Positions 5,465-5,748 of a stretch of DNA of 5,748 nt are shown here, piece after piece (within the stretch, counting starts at the first letter, position 1; every line of letters begins with the position of its first letter). A model generated the notes under the pieces. It ran no database searches. It was not told the origin of the DNA and saw only the letters and a program-made list of their open reading frames with translations. Source of the DNA: an uncultured Flavobacterium sp. (lineage in GTDB: Bacteria; Bacteroidota; Bacteroidia; Flavobacteriales; Flavobacteriaceae); the NCBI RefSeq assembly GCF_946220915.1, contig NZ_CAMIHH010000148.1:1-5748 (forward strand). Direction: 5' to 3'. The position numbers were made by a program, and so were the translations under genes.

Positions 5465-5748
5465 ATGAGTAATCAGAAATACTTAAAAGCGCTTGAAGCG
5501 TTAGAAAATATTAAGAGTATAAATGAATACATAAATTTTCTTAATGAGTATGATGAAGAACTCGACTTAAATGCGCATTACAAACGTTTTAACAAGAAAA
5601 ATATCAATCAGGCTAATCTCAAAAAATTAAGTGAATATGGTTATCCCAATGATTTTATTGAATATTACAAGCTATTCCATAGCGAATATGAACTTAAAGT
5701 AATAATTGATCAGCGCTATTACCTGGAATTATGTGATCTTGATAATAT
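5465..5748 (+). CDS. Unrecognised AT-rich gene, possible SMI1/KNR4 (SUKH)-like protein, 3' end cut by window
   Basis: The reading frame begins MSNQKYLKALEALENIKSIN and stays open for 94 codons to the window edge. The start is well fixed: an in-frame TAA lies at 5447-5449 and no other start codon lies between. AGGA ends one base before the ATG, too close for an efficient Shine-Dalgarno sequence. The product is charged and helical at the N-terminus, rich in Asn, Lys, Tyr and Glu, with no signal peptide, so it is probably cytoplasmic. Residues about 53-71 (KKLSEYGYPNDFIEYYKLF) resemble the Pro-x-Asp-Phe-x-x-x-Tyr element of SMI1/KNR4 (SUKH) domains, which often serve as toxin-immunity proteins. 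This similarity is weak and by eye only. GC content is about 28%, far below the sigma gene beside it (about 45-50%), which hints at horizontal acquisition. That it is a gene is likely; the function is open. Confidence 0.6.
   Translation, partial: MSNQKYLKALEALENIKSINEYINFLNEYDEELDLNAHYKRFNKKNINQANLKKLSEYGYPNDFIEYYKLFHSEYELKVIIDQRYYLELCDLDN

Overview
The window looks like chromosomal DNA from a Bacteroidota species, most likely a Flavobacterium-like member of the Flavobacteriia. The evidence is the moderate-to-low GC content, weak or absent Shine-Dalgarno sequences, matches to the Bacteroidota -7 promoter consensus TAnnTTTG, and the protein families: a membrane-anchored LytTR regulator, a small ECF sigma factor followed by a single-pass membrane protein, a DUF4097-type protein and a GIN-domain (DUF2807) protein. 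No RNA gene, CRISPR array, insertion sequence or phage gene was seen.

Left part (1-2127, plus strand): the C-terminal part of a membrane-bound LytTR transcription factor, cut by the window edge, is followed after 87 bases by an exported S41-family serine peptidase homologue with an unusual catalytic layout. The spacer holds a 7-bp inverted repeat just before the peptidase start. The peptidase runs convergently into the next operon, and the junction carries two hairpins, one GC-rich and terminator-like.

Middle and right part (2199 to about 5400, minus strand, read right to left): a compact cluster of ECF sigma factor, single-pass membrane protein (probable anti-sigma factor), exported DUF4097-type protein and exported GIN-domain protein. 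The first two genes overlap by 1 base and the second and third by 20 bases, which suggests translational coupling. The fourth follows after 255 bases containing a palindromic intergenic repeat. The inferred logic is an envelope-sensing sigma/anti-sigma pair that controls two exported beta-solenoid-like proteins. Both exported proteins show an internal repeat of about 17-21 residues: a tyrosine ladder in one and a Gly-x-Gly ladder in the other.

Right edge (5465-5748, plus strand): the 5' part of a divergently oriented, AT-rich gene (about 28% GC against about 45-50% in the adjacent sigma gene). Its product faintly resembles SMI1/KNR4 (SUKH) proteins. The gap between it and the sigma gene holds two TAnnTTTG boxes facing each other. 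One of them covers the only early ATG of the sigma gene, so that gene probably starts further in, at a non-ATG codon.
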